Positions 9,741-17,101 of a DNA stretch of 64,000 nt are shown in pieces. Numbering within the stretch: position 1 is the first letter of the stretch; each line of letters starts with the position of its first letter. The stretch covers positions 124,001 to 188,000 of the forward strand of contig CANRPU010000001.1 in the NCBI GenBank assembly GCA_947632555.1, read 5' to 3'. This DNA is from an uncultured Lachnospiraceae bacterium (GTDB taxonomy: Bacteria; Bacillota; Clostridia; Lachnospirales; Lachnospiraceae). The notes under the pieces are model-generated. The model made no database searches, was not told the origin of the DNA, and was given only the letters and a program-made list of their open reading frames with translations. A program made the position numbers and the translations under genes.

Positions 9741-12722
9741 TCAATACCCCAGATAACTCAGATTCAGATCCACATCCGTGTTGATGCCGGTTACCCTGCC
9801 CGTTGACTTATACTGCCATATATCATACCTTCCCGTATAAGTAGGGGCGGCGGCGTACTGCGCCAGCCAGATCTTATACGCGGAAAGCTGACTGGTGTCG
9901 ATCATGCTGGTCAGCCAGCTCTTGTTGGCATAGACCCCCGCGGTATAACCCGAATTCTGAATGGTTTCGCAAAAAGCCCTGATGGCTTCCGTCCGGGCCG
10001 CCACGCTGATACCGTCCGCGCGGCCCCTGCCTCCTCCGGCGCCGGAGTCCTCCACATCCAGGAAAACCGGATAGGATATGGTATACCCTTTTATCAGCTG
10101 CAGTACCATGGAAGCCTCTTCCACACCCTCCGCCTTGTTGACCGCCTGCGAGAAGAAGTAAACGCCTACTTTAATGCCTGCTGCCGTGGCGCCCTTTATA
10201 TTCTGCTCAAAATAAGGATCCACTACCAGGGCCCCGCTGCCGTAGCCTCTGTAGCCGCAGCGGATGATCACATAGCTGACCCCGGAATTTTTTACGGCGG
10301 CCCAGTCTATCTTTCCGTTCCACTTGGAAACGTCTATGCCGAAGGAACCGTTTCCTACTACAAGAGAACCGTCGCTGGCAAAATTATATTTCGCGCCCTG
10401 TATCACCTGTTCTCCGGTCACTTTGTTGCCGTTGGCGTCAAAATAATACATTTTGCCGTCCAGGCTCTGCCACCCTGTATACCGGGGCGCCGATTCCGTC
10501 TTCACGTAAAAGGTGGTTACCGCCGTATTGGCATAGTGCGCGTAGGTGGCCTCTTCATACTTACCGTCCGCCACCTTCACCCAGAGCTGCCTGCTGCTGC
10601 CGTCCACCAGCTTGCTTTCTTTCGCGATAACGGTCACGCTGATGTCCGCGCTCTTTTCACTTCCTCCCGCTTTGCAGGTAACGGTTATCACCGCGCTGCC
10701 GGCGGCCTGCGCGCTTATGGGAATGGTTATGGTTGTCTGTCCTCCGCTCTCCGCTTTGGTAACCGCCGGATTCGGTATCGCTCCCGCGTTGCCGGATTTG
10801 GCGCTCACCTCGACGCCTGTGGCATTGACCGTGGCCGTTACCTGCACAGTGCTTCCCGCTATCAGCTTCAGGGAAGAAGCGCTCAGCGTAATATTAAAAT
10901 CCGCTTCCGTTACGGTTACCGTACATTTTGCCGTTACCGTACCGTCCTCGGTCTTTACGGTCACGACCGCCTGTCCCTTGGCCAGCGCGGTCACGGTACC
11001 ATTTTCTACTTTCGCCACGGTGGACTGGTCAATTTCCCATATCAGTTTAGTATCCCCGGCTTCCGCGGGTATGATCTCAGCCGTCAGGGTTTCCGAAGCT
11101 CCCACCGTTAAGGAAAGTTCCGTCTTGCTCAGCTTTATTTCCGTCACGGAAGGACTGGGAGAGGCCGAAATTTCCGGTGACGGGGAAGCATCCGGCGAAG
11201 GGGAGGTATCCGGTGACGGGGAAACATCCGGCGAAGGAGAAGCGTTGCCCTCGGAAATGTCCGACGGCGCCGCCAGCGGTACGGCCTCGTTCGAGGGGAA
11301 GGAAAAAGTCCTGTCCGCCAAAAGCCCCACCGGGGATTCCAGCGCGGCTTTCATTACGCCGCCGGTTCCAGCGGCCAGTGTCACGCCCACATTGACCTGC
11401 GATCTGGGCACTTCTGTCCAGGTAACGCCGCCGGGCGTTACAGTGGACTCTACCCACGCCACGGTATCCTGCAGTTCGGATTCTACCTCCAGATTATTTT
11501 CCGCATCTTCTTTCTGTGTCAGTTCCGATTCCGTCTTGATCTCATCCGAAACATCCACCTTTTCATACGCGATCTCCTTACGGACCGTTGCCTTGATTGG
11601 AGTAGTGGACATGGAATATCCCGCGTATTTACTGTCTGTCAGAGCATTCATGGTCACCGTATAGTTTCCCGGCGTAATACCGCTCATATAGATAATGCCG
11701 TCCATATCGTCATCCGACCAGGTTTCCGTTTTGCCGTCAGGCGTCTTTACTGTCACGGAAAAAGGGACATTGGCGATCAGCTTATGCGTTTTGCTGTTGA
11801 CGAACTTTAATTTCAGGTCCTTTTCGATAGAGGTCATATTCAGGGTAACCTCTACCTCCCTTTTATAATCATTTTCCTCATAGGATTCCTCTTCCTGGTT
11901 TTCTTCCTCCTCTATGGCATCCGCCGCCTGTATTTTTGCCAGCTCCGCATCCGCCACCGCGGTCAGTCCGTGTTCCCCTATCAGCGTAATACCGTCCATC
12001 TGCGCGCCCACCATCTCAAAGGAAGCGGTTTCCCTGTTCCTCCTCTGTCCACTGATAAACACGGCACCGGTCGCTATGCCAAGGATCAGAACCAGTACCC
12101 CCGTAGTGGTGATGATCCTGTCCATAACGCTCATATGCACAAGGGAATACCAGACTTTACGAAAAATATTTTTATCCGGCACGTCATCCCATACCGGGAT
12201 CTCTTCCTCACCGGCATCTTCTTCGTAATCCTCTTCATAAAATTCCTCGTAAGCCTCCTCATAAAAGGGGTCTTCCCCTTCATCGGCATCTTCCATCATA
12301 TCGACTTCTTCCATCATGTCGACTTCTTCCATGACGTCGGCCTCTTCCATCATGTCGGCTTCTTCCATAGCGTCGACTTCTTCCATCATGTCGACTTCTT
12401 CCATGGCGTCGGCCTCTTCCATCATGTCATCTTCTTCCATGGCGTCGACTTCTTCCATCATGTCGGCCTCTTCCATGGCGTCAGCATCTTCTATCATGTC
12501 GGCCTCTTCCATGGCGTCAGCATCTTCTATCATGTCGGCTTCTTCCATGGCGTCAGCATCTTCTATCATGCCGGCCTCTTCCATGGCGTCCTCATCCGCT
12601 TCAAGGGAATAGAAATCTTCTTCCTCTTCAAATTCTTCAAATGCCTCCTGAAAATCCAGGTCCTGTTCGTCCCATTCCGCTTCGTTTTCCAATCGCCTTC
12701 CGCGTCCGAACAATTTTTTCAT
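9741..12722 (-). CDS. large GH25 protein with cytoplasmic acidic repeats, Ig-like and wall-binding-type domains
   Basis: This is a 993-residue single-pass protein. Residues 1-200 are strongly acidic and predicted cytoplasmic, with a 5/10-residue repeat of the type DAMEEADMIE over about 44-147. A membrane helix spans about 203-223. Outside follow a beta domain (~290-400) also found in the smaller paralogue, a Ser-Pro-rich linker (~495-525), a Big_2-like Ig domain (~525-605), a second Ig-like domain (~606-700), repeats like choline/cell-wall-binding motifs (GWQSLDGKMYYFDANGN, ~750-790) and a GH25 domain (794-993) with Asp797 and the Asp889/Glu891 pair. The start at 12722 has a GGGAGGAG site; a longer reading from 12812 does not. 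It is the first gene of the rml/ABC operon. The domains imply wall hydrolysis or attachment; the role of the acidic tail is unknown. Confidence 0.85.
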   Translation of the reverse strand: MKKLFGRGRRLENEAEWDEQDLDFQEAFEEFEEEEDFYSLEADEDAMEEAGMIEDADAMEEADMIEDADAMEEADMIEDADAMEEADMMEEVDAMEEDDMMEEADAMEEVDMMEEVDAMEEADMMEEADVMEEVDMMEEVDMMEDADEGEDPFYEEAYEEFYEEDYEEDAGEEEIPVWDDVPDKNIFRKVWYSLVHMSVMDRIITTTGVLVLILGIATGAVFISGQRRNRETASFEMVGAQMDGITLIGEHGLTAVADAELAKIQAADAIEEEENQEEESYEENDYKREVEVTLNMTSIEKDLKLKFVNSKTHKLIANVPFSVTVKTPDGKTETWSDDDMDGIIYMSGITPGNYTVTMNALTDSKYAGYSMSTTPIKATVRKEIAYEKVDVSDEIKTESELTQKEDAENNLEVESELQDTVAWVESTVTPGGVTWTEVPRSQVNVGVTLAAGTGGVMKAALESPVGLLADRTFSFPSNEAVPLAAPSDISEGNASPSPDVSPSPDTSPSPDASPSPEISASPSPSVTEIKLSKTELSLTVGASETLTAEIIPAEAGDTKLIWEIDQSTVAKVENGTVTALAKGQAVVTVKTEDGTVTAKCTVTVTEADFNITLSASSLKLIAGSTVQVTATVNATGVEVSAKSGNAGAIPNPAVTKAESGGQTTITIPISAQAAGSAVITVTCKAGGSEKSADISVTVIAKESKLVDGSSRQLWVKVADGKYEEATYAHYANTAVTTFYVKTESAPRYTGWQSLDGKMYYFDANGNKVTGEQVIQGAKYNFASDGSLVVGNGSFGIDVSKWNGKIDWAAVKNSGVSYVIIRCGYRGYGSGALVVDPYFEQNIKGATAAGIKVGVYFFSQAVNKAEGVEEASMVLQLIKGYTISYPVFLDVEDSGAGGGRGRADGISVAARTEAIRAFCETIQNSGYTAGVYANKSWLTSMIDTSQLSAYKIWLAQYAAAPTYTGRYDIWQYKSTGRVTGINTDVDLNLSYLGY
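12282..12593 (-). repeat. in-frame tandem repeat encoding acidic Met-Glu-Glu units
   Basis: About 310 bases consist of imperfect 15-base units that group into 30-base units, for example (plus strand) tcttccatggcgtcggcc. They lie within the large GH25 gene and encode the repeat DAMEE-ADMIE. Copies near the 5' end of the gene are more alike than those further in. The array keeps the reading frame, so gain or loss of units would change only protein length. Confidence 0.9.
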
Positions 12723-12794
12723 ATTCTCCTCCCTATCGAACAGCCGGTCAAAAACTACTTCAAGGGCTGATTTTATCCGCAATAATCCTGTATC

Positions 12795-12823
12795 ATTATA
12801 ACATTCAGGCATTCTCCCGGCAA
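12795..12823 (-). promoter_or_regulatory. promoter for the large GH25/rml/ABC operon
   Basis: On the minus strand a TTGCCG -35 (12818-12823) is separated by 17 bases from a perfect TATAAT -10 (12795-12800). Transcription would begin near 12788, about 65 bases before the GH25 start. The hexamers and spacing fit the main vegetative sigma factor. Confidence 0.55.
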
Positions 12824-12964
12824 GGCAAAAAGCGCTTCCATACGCCCGAATTTCTTATTTTTTTCTTAATCACGGCGTTTTTTTCCACATATACCCAATT
12901 TTCTCCGTTTTTGTATCTTCTTTGTATCATTTCTTTACTTTTTATTAAATCCACGGGTTATGGC

Positions 12965-12993
12965 TGGACAGTTTTTCGGGATAATAGTACAAT
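12965..12993 (+). promoter_or_regulatory. promoter for the SGNH-type gene
   Basis: TGGACA (12965-12970), 17 bases, then TACAAT (12988-12993) match the vegetative consensus at five of six positions each. The start of transcription would fall near 13000, at the beginning of the 18-base repeat array. Confidence 0.6.
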
Positions 12994-13082
12994 GAATACA
13001 TTCAATAAAAATGGAATGTATTCAATAAATGAAATGTATTCGATAAATGGAATGCATTCAATAAACAGAATATATCCAATAA
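12992..13082 (+). repeat. five tandem ~18-base repeats with palindromic cores
   Basis: Units begin at 12992 (19 bases), 13011, 13029, 13047 and 13065 (18 bases each), with consensus ATGGAATGTATTCAATAA. Each holds a 10-base core near GAATGCATTC, which is a perfect palindrome in the fourth unit and near-perfect in the others. The array runs directly from the -10 element to the ATG at 13083 and so makes up most of the 5' leader. Each 18-base unit also reads as a tiny ATG-to-TAA frame in units two to four. Confidence 0.9.
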
Positions 13083-13100
13083 ATGGGAAAGAGGCTCACA

Positions 13101-14081
13101 ATGGAAAAAAAGAAATGGAAGGTCAATATACATTTAGTCGCGGCGCTGCTGATCCTGGTCGCTCTCATCATCATCGTCCGGAAGATCACCGGTTTCTTCC
13201 GGTATATCACACAGGAAGAAATCGATGCGATTTCCGTTCCCGAAAACGCGGTGGTAAAAACTTATGATCTTATCATTCCGCTGGAAGTTGAGGATACCAG
13301 TACTTTTCCGGAGGATGACGGTGTTATGACGGTTCTCTGCCTGGGAAATTCCCCTTTCGCCGACGAAAAAGACTCCCCGGAAAATCCCTGCGGCTTATTC
13401 GCTGAGGCCACCGGCGCCACCGTGTATAACTGCGCGGTCCCCGGTTCCTATATGGCCGCTTCAAACCCTGATTTTGACAGTTCCTATCCCATGGATGCGT
13501 TCAGCTTCTACTGGCTGACTTCCATGTTCGTACTGCGCAACCAGCCCGTTATCGATGCGGTCTACGCCGGCGCGGACAGCCTTCCGCCGGAAGCAAAGGC
13601 ATCCCTTGACACTCTTCTGGGTCTGGACCTGCGCGCCATAGATGTCATTTACGTTATGTATGACTGCAGCGATTATTTGGAAGCGCATGAGGTGCTCAAC
13701 GCGGAGATCCCTACCGATCCCCAGTGTTTTTCCGGTTCGCTGGCGGCTGGGATCGCCATTCTGCAGGAATACTGCCCCTGGATCCGTATCGTGGTAATGT
13801 CCCCCGCCTACGCCTACGGCACTGACGAAAACGGCGGCCGTATCAGCAGCGACAGCAAGATTTTCGGCGGCAAGAAACTTTCCAACTATGTGCAGGAAGA
13901 ATATTATACCGCGGAAGCCTGGCAGGTTTCCTTCGTGGACTGCTTTTACGGCGGCATCCACGAAGACGTGGCGGACAAATATCTGGCGGACAACACCCAT
14001 CTGAACGCGGAGGGCAAAGCCCTGATCGCCGCGCGCATGGAAGAAGCTCTGCAGCCGAGCCTGCCAAAGCAGGACAAATGA
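13101..14081 (+). CDS. membrane-anchored SGNH/GDSL-hydrolase-like protein
   Basis: This 326-residue protein has one N-terminal membrane helix (about 10-27) and an extracellular domain that resembles SGNH hydrolases. Block I is LGNSPF with candidate nucleophile Ser84 (GNS instead of the usual GDS), a block II glycine lies in VPGSYM (Gly115), and block V is DNTH with Asp297 and His300. The block III Asn is not evident, so activity is uncertain. The start at 13101 has an AGAGG site; the ATG at 13083 lacks one. It ends 2 bases from a convergent gene. Within a glycan cluster it could act as an O-acetylesterase or as the acetyl-transferring partner of the separate acyltransferase at 18904-20073; this is inference. 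Confidence 0.65.
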   Translation: MEKKKWKVNIHLVAALLILVALIIIVRKITGFFRYITQEEIDAISVPENAVVKTYDLIIPLEVEDTSTFPEDDGVMTVLCLGNSPFADEKDSPENPCGLFAEATGATVYNCAVPGSYMAASNPDFDSSYPMDAFSFYWLTSMFVLRNQPVIDAVYAGADSLPPEAKASLDTLLGLDLRAIDVIYVMYDCSDYLEAHEVLNAEIPTDPQCFSGSLAAGIAILQEYCPWIRIVVMSPAYAYGTDENGGRISSDSKIFGGKKLSNYVQEEYYTAEAWQVSFVDCFYGGIHEDVADKYLADNTHLNAEGKALIAARMEEALQPSLPKQDK

Positions 14082-14083
14082 CG

Positions 14084-14875
14084 TCAGCCATACCAGTCCT
14101 CATAAAACCGTTCGTTCCGGTAGATCATATAACCGTCCACCACCTGATATAACTCAAAATCATTTTCTTCAAAACTGCCTCTTACCGTCTTCCCCTCCCG
14201 GAAGATCACGTAGAGGCAGCGTTGTTCTCTCGCGTTTTCCGCGATCGCCGCGGCATCCAGCACTTCCACGTTTAGCAGCGTGCAGAGTTCATTCTGAAGC
14301 TGCCATTCCGTTACCCATCTTTCCACCAGCATCTCTCTGCCGTAAGGCATATTCACCGCGGGATCATACTGCCTGACATACTGCACCAGTTCCAGCGGGA
14401 ACGCGGCTTTTACTCCCGGTTCACTGATGGCATCGCAGATGTCCACCACCGGCTGCGGCACATGATAGAGGTTTTCCGCTCTGGAAAAATGAGGGCTGGT
14501 ATACACCAGACTGCCGGAAAGCATTACGGTGGCCGCCATAACGGCTCCTGCCAGCCACTTTTTTGTTCCGCCGCAGCTCTCCCATATCCTTACAGCCGTA
14601 TAAGCCAGCACCGGTGTCACCGGCACCAGCCACAGAAGCCGGTAATAGATCTCATCTCCCACAAAAGTATAGATAAATGCCGCGAAGGGTGGAAAGAAAT
14701 ACAACAGCAGCAGCAATACCGGCATATACAGCAGAAGGATCCTGATCGTTTTGTTCTTTTCCTTTACAAACAAAAAGATCTCCGCCGCCAGAAACAGTCC
14801 TGTCATCATTCCTGTACCCGCGTACTCTCTGAAAGAAGTCCGTATCATATCCCACATTTTGACCGCGCCCTCCAT
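14084..14875 (-). CDS. C-terminal half of a probably split DUF6077-like membrane protein
   Basis: The 263-residue reading frame has about four hydrophobic segments in residues 20-125 and a soluble, presumably extracellular C-terminus ending EDWYG. It begins 7 bases after the stop of the preceding frame. Its own frame stays open upstream of the ATG and encodes FDDFR directly before the Met, so the ATG may be internal. A ribosome site is poor. The two halves together would make about 620 residues, a plausible length for multi-pass GT-C-like proteins in Lachnospiraceae glycan clusters. It is convergent with the SGNH gene. The function is unknown. Confidence 0.55.
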   Translation of the reverse strand: MEGAVKMWDMIRTSFREYAGTGMMTGLFLAAEIFLFVKEKNKTIRILLLYMPVLLLLLYFFPPFAAFIYTFVGDEIYYRLLWLVPVTPVLAYTAVRIWESCGGTKKWLAGAVMAATVMLSGSLVYTSPHFSRAENLYHVPQPVVDICDAISEPGVKAAFPLELVQYVRQYDPAVNMPYGREMLVERWVTEWQLQNELCTLLNVEVLDAAAIAENAREQRCLYVIFREGKTVRGSFEENDFELYQVVDGYMIYRNERFYEDWYG

Positions 14876-14882
14876 TCTGAAA

Positions 14883-15962
14883 TCATCGAAGCAGCAGATA
14901 CAGCCCTGTGTTCGCCAGTCCCGGCAGGATGCAGACAGCCGCCGGCAGCAGCAGCTTCCACTTTTTATAAACCGCCGCCGCGCACAGGCAGAACATTCCC
15001 AGAAGCAGAATGACCAAAACGCTTCCCAGGGTACTGCATAGCCCGGCCGCCGTTACGGCGGCAAACAGAAGCGCCCAAAGCCCTTTTTCTGTTTTTTTGT
15101 TTTCCGCCATCCGCTCTCCTATCAGGCAGAACAGGAAGATCATGGCGGGTATCACCAGATTTCCCAACGCGGCTTTTCCCTGTCTGGTCCGCGTCATCAG
15201 AAAAGTTTCAGCCGTATAGATGGAATAATTTCCCCACATGACCAGAAGTTCGATAAAGAGCATAAAAACGGCCAGTCCTTCCCGCCGGCCCTTTAAAAAC
15301 CTGCTGCCTGTCATACCGTAGATCACATAAGTCAGCGGAATGAGCAGAAAGGGCATCGCGATCTTGGACACTATGGCCGGATGGATACCGGATACTCTGG
15401 CCAGAAACGCGATCCAGACGGGAAAAGGAGCCAGTCCGTGCCTGATATCCAGTTTCGTGGTTTCGCCCACATAGGGATGCAGCAGGTACATCCTGTCGCT
15501 GGCTTCCGTTATGGTGGATACCGCCACATAGTAAGCGTCATCCCCGTCCGGAAAGCTCAGATACACTGCCAGAAACAACTGCAGCAGCAGGAGCGCTCCC
15601 ACTGCCGTCCAAAGACAGACCGTGGTTTTTTTCGGTTTCTCCACGATCCGCAGCGCCGTCCGCCTTCCCCTCTTTTTCAGCCAGACCGCGCCTCCCGCCA
15701 CGGCGGCAGCCCCGGATGCGCAGCCGAAGATCCAGACCACCAGCGAAAATCCCCCGCCGTATAAAAAGCCCAGTTTTTCCTGCAGCAGGATCACCGGTAC
15801 CGCCACTGCCTGAAAAAGGGCCATGGCCGTCAGCTGGCCCGCCATCCACATAAACCCGATATTTCTTTCCTGCCTGTCCACAAAGGCCGCGGCTCCCGCT
15901 CCCATTCCCAGGGGCAGGACCACCGCGAAGAACAGCAGGCTCAATATCCGCAGTATCAGCAT
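14883..15962 (-). CDS. N-terminal half of a probably split DUF6077-like membrane protein
   Basis: This 359-residue protein has about nine hydrophobic segments. An early outside loop holds FPDGDDAYYVAVSTI (about 135-149), the acidic motif that suggests DUF6077 or a GT-C-type glycosyltransferase. It stops abruptly at GLYLLLR in what looks like the middle of a membrane helix. A one-base change just before the stop would join it to the frame at 14084-14875. Its start overlaps the aminotransferase stop by 7 bases, so it belongs to the same operon. If the break is real, it may be non-functional; a sequencing or assembly error is equally possible. Confidence 0.6.
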   Translation of the reverse strand: MLILRILSLLFFAVVLPLGMGAGAAAFVDRQERNIGFMWMAGQLTAMALFQAVAVPVILLQEKLGFLYGGGFSLVVWIFGCASGAAAVAGGAVWLKKRGRRTALRIVEKPKKTTVCLWTAVGALLLLQLFLAVYLSFPDGDDAYYVAVSTITEASDRMYLLHPYVGETTKLDIRHGLAPFPVWIAFLARVSGIHPAIVSKIAMPFLLIPLTYVIYGMTGSRFLKGRREGLAVFMLFIELLVMWGNYSIYTAETFLMTRTRQGKAALGNLVIPAMIFLFCLIGERMAENKKTEKGLWALLFAAVTAAGLCSTLGSVLVILLLGMFCLCAAAVYKKWKLLLPAAVCILPGLANTGLYLLLR

Positions 15963-17101
15963 GCCGGGCCTCCGTAAAACGCTTTTACCTTTTCACAGAT
16001 ATAGGCCACCAGATCCACTGTCAGTTCATAGTACATAGGCAGCCTCAGCAGCCTTTCACTTTCCCTGGTGGTATACCTGTCCTCTCCGTGGAAACGTCCG
16101 AATCTGACACCGGCAGGCGCCGTATGCAGAGGAACGTAGTGGAACACCGCATGGATATTCTGTTTGTCCAGATAGTCTATCAGTCTGCCACGTTCCTCGA
16201 TATCGGCCGTTTTGATATAAAACATATGGGCATTGTGCTCACATTCCTCCGGGATATACGGCAGTTCTATTCTGCCTTTCTCCGCCAGGGGCAGAAGCCG
16301 TTCATAATAACGGTCCCAGCAGGCTTTTCTGGCGTGATTGATCTCATCCGCCACTTCCAGCTGGGCATAGAGGTAAGCCGCGTTCAGGTCACTGGGCAGA
16401 TAGGACGAGCCGTAATTGACCCAGGTGTACTTGTCTATCTGTCCGCGGAAATATTTGGAGCGGTTCGTTCCCTTTTCTCTGATGATCTCCGCCTCTTCCA
16501 CATATTTTTCATCCCGGATCAGCAGCGCGCCGCCTTCGCCCATACTGTAATTTTTCGTTTCATGGAACGAAAAACAGCCGAATTCTCCGAAAGTGCCCAG
16601 CGGCCTGCCCTTGTAATTCGCCATGATCCCCTGCGCGGCATCTTCGATCACCATAAGGCCGTGTCTTTTCGCGATATCCATAATGGTATCCATCTCGCAG
16701 CCCACTCCCGCGTAATGCACCGGTACGATGGCCTTGGTTTTTTCTGTTACGGCCGCCTCTATCAGCTTTTCGTCAATATTCATGGTATCCGGACGGATGT
16801 CCACAAAAACAGGCACGCCGCCCCGCAGCACAAAAGCATCCGCGGTAGATACAAAAGTGTACGCCGGCATGATGACTTCGTCACCCGGCCTGATATCCGC
16901 CAGCAGCGCCGCCATTTCAGTGGCATGGGTGCAGGAAGTGGTAAGCAGACATTTCTTCGTTCCCGTTTTCTCCTCTATCCACGCGCTGCATTTTTTGGTA
17001 AATTCTCCGTCCCCGCAGATTTTACGTTTATCGACTGCCTGGGAAATGTACGTTATCTCCTTCCCCGTATAGGGTGGTACATTAAAATTAATCCTCTCCA
17101 T
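15956..17101 (-). CDS. rffA: RffA/WecE-type dTDP-4-amino-4,6-dideoxygalactose transaminase
   Basis: This is a PLP-dependent DegT/DnrJ/EryC1-family sugar aminotransferase of 381 residues. The family features VIEDAAQG (151-158) and FSFHETKN, with the PLP lysine at 183, are clear. The N-terminal INFNVPPYTGKE and the HMFYI segment resemble WecE, which aminates dTDP-4-dehydro-6-deoxy-D-glucose to dTDP-Fuc4N. RmlA and RmlB in the adjacent operon make that substrate. The ATG at 17101 is preferred to 17131 because the protein then begins like its family and has a nearby AGAGGG. It overlaps the upstream gene by 14 bases. The substrate is inferred from similarity and context. Confidence 0.82.
   Translation of the reverse strand: MERINFNVPPYTGKEITYISQAVDKRKICGDGEFTKKCSAWIEEKTGTKKCLLTTSCTHATEMAALLADIRPGDEVIMPAYTFVSTADAFVLRGGVPVFVDIRPDTMNIDEKLIEAAVTEKTKAIVPVHYAGVGCEMDTIMDIAKRHGLMVIEDAAQGIMANYKGRPLGTFGEFGCFSFHETKNYSMGEGGALLIRDEKYVEEAEIIREKGTNRSKYFRGQIDKYTWVNYGSSYLPSDLNAAYLYAQLEVADEINHARKACWDRYYERLLPLAEKGRIELPYIPEECEHNAHMFYIKTADIEERGRLIDYLDKQNIHAVFHYVPLHTAPAGVRFGRFHGEDRYTTRESERLLRLPMYYELTVDLVAYICEKVKAFYGGPAC

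Larger units (their letters stand above)
12723..13100. other. 378-base divergent intergenic region
   Basis: This AT-rich stretch separates the large GH25 gene (minus) from the SGNH gene (plus). It holds a minus-strand promoter (12795-12823), the element ATACCCAATTT at 12891-12901 that recurs at the tRNA-Gln and glnN promoters, a plus-strand promoter (12965-12993) and an array of 18-base repeats (12992-13082). No gene of its own is evident. Confidence 0.8.

Noticed and set aside
12299-12490. TGTCGAC motifs resembling Spo0A boxes
   Set aside because: They mismatch TGTCGAA, are repeated because the coding repeat is repeated, and lie inside a gene.
12282-12593. CRISPR-like regular repeats
   Set aside because: Units are contiguous, in frame with a gene and have no spacers; no cas genes are present.
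12316-12612. Plus-strand Ser/Met-rich open frame over the tandem repeats
   Set aside because: It is the reverse reading of the acidic repeat in the large GH25 gene; no ribosome site, and composition follows from the repeat alone.
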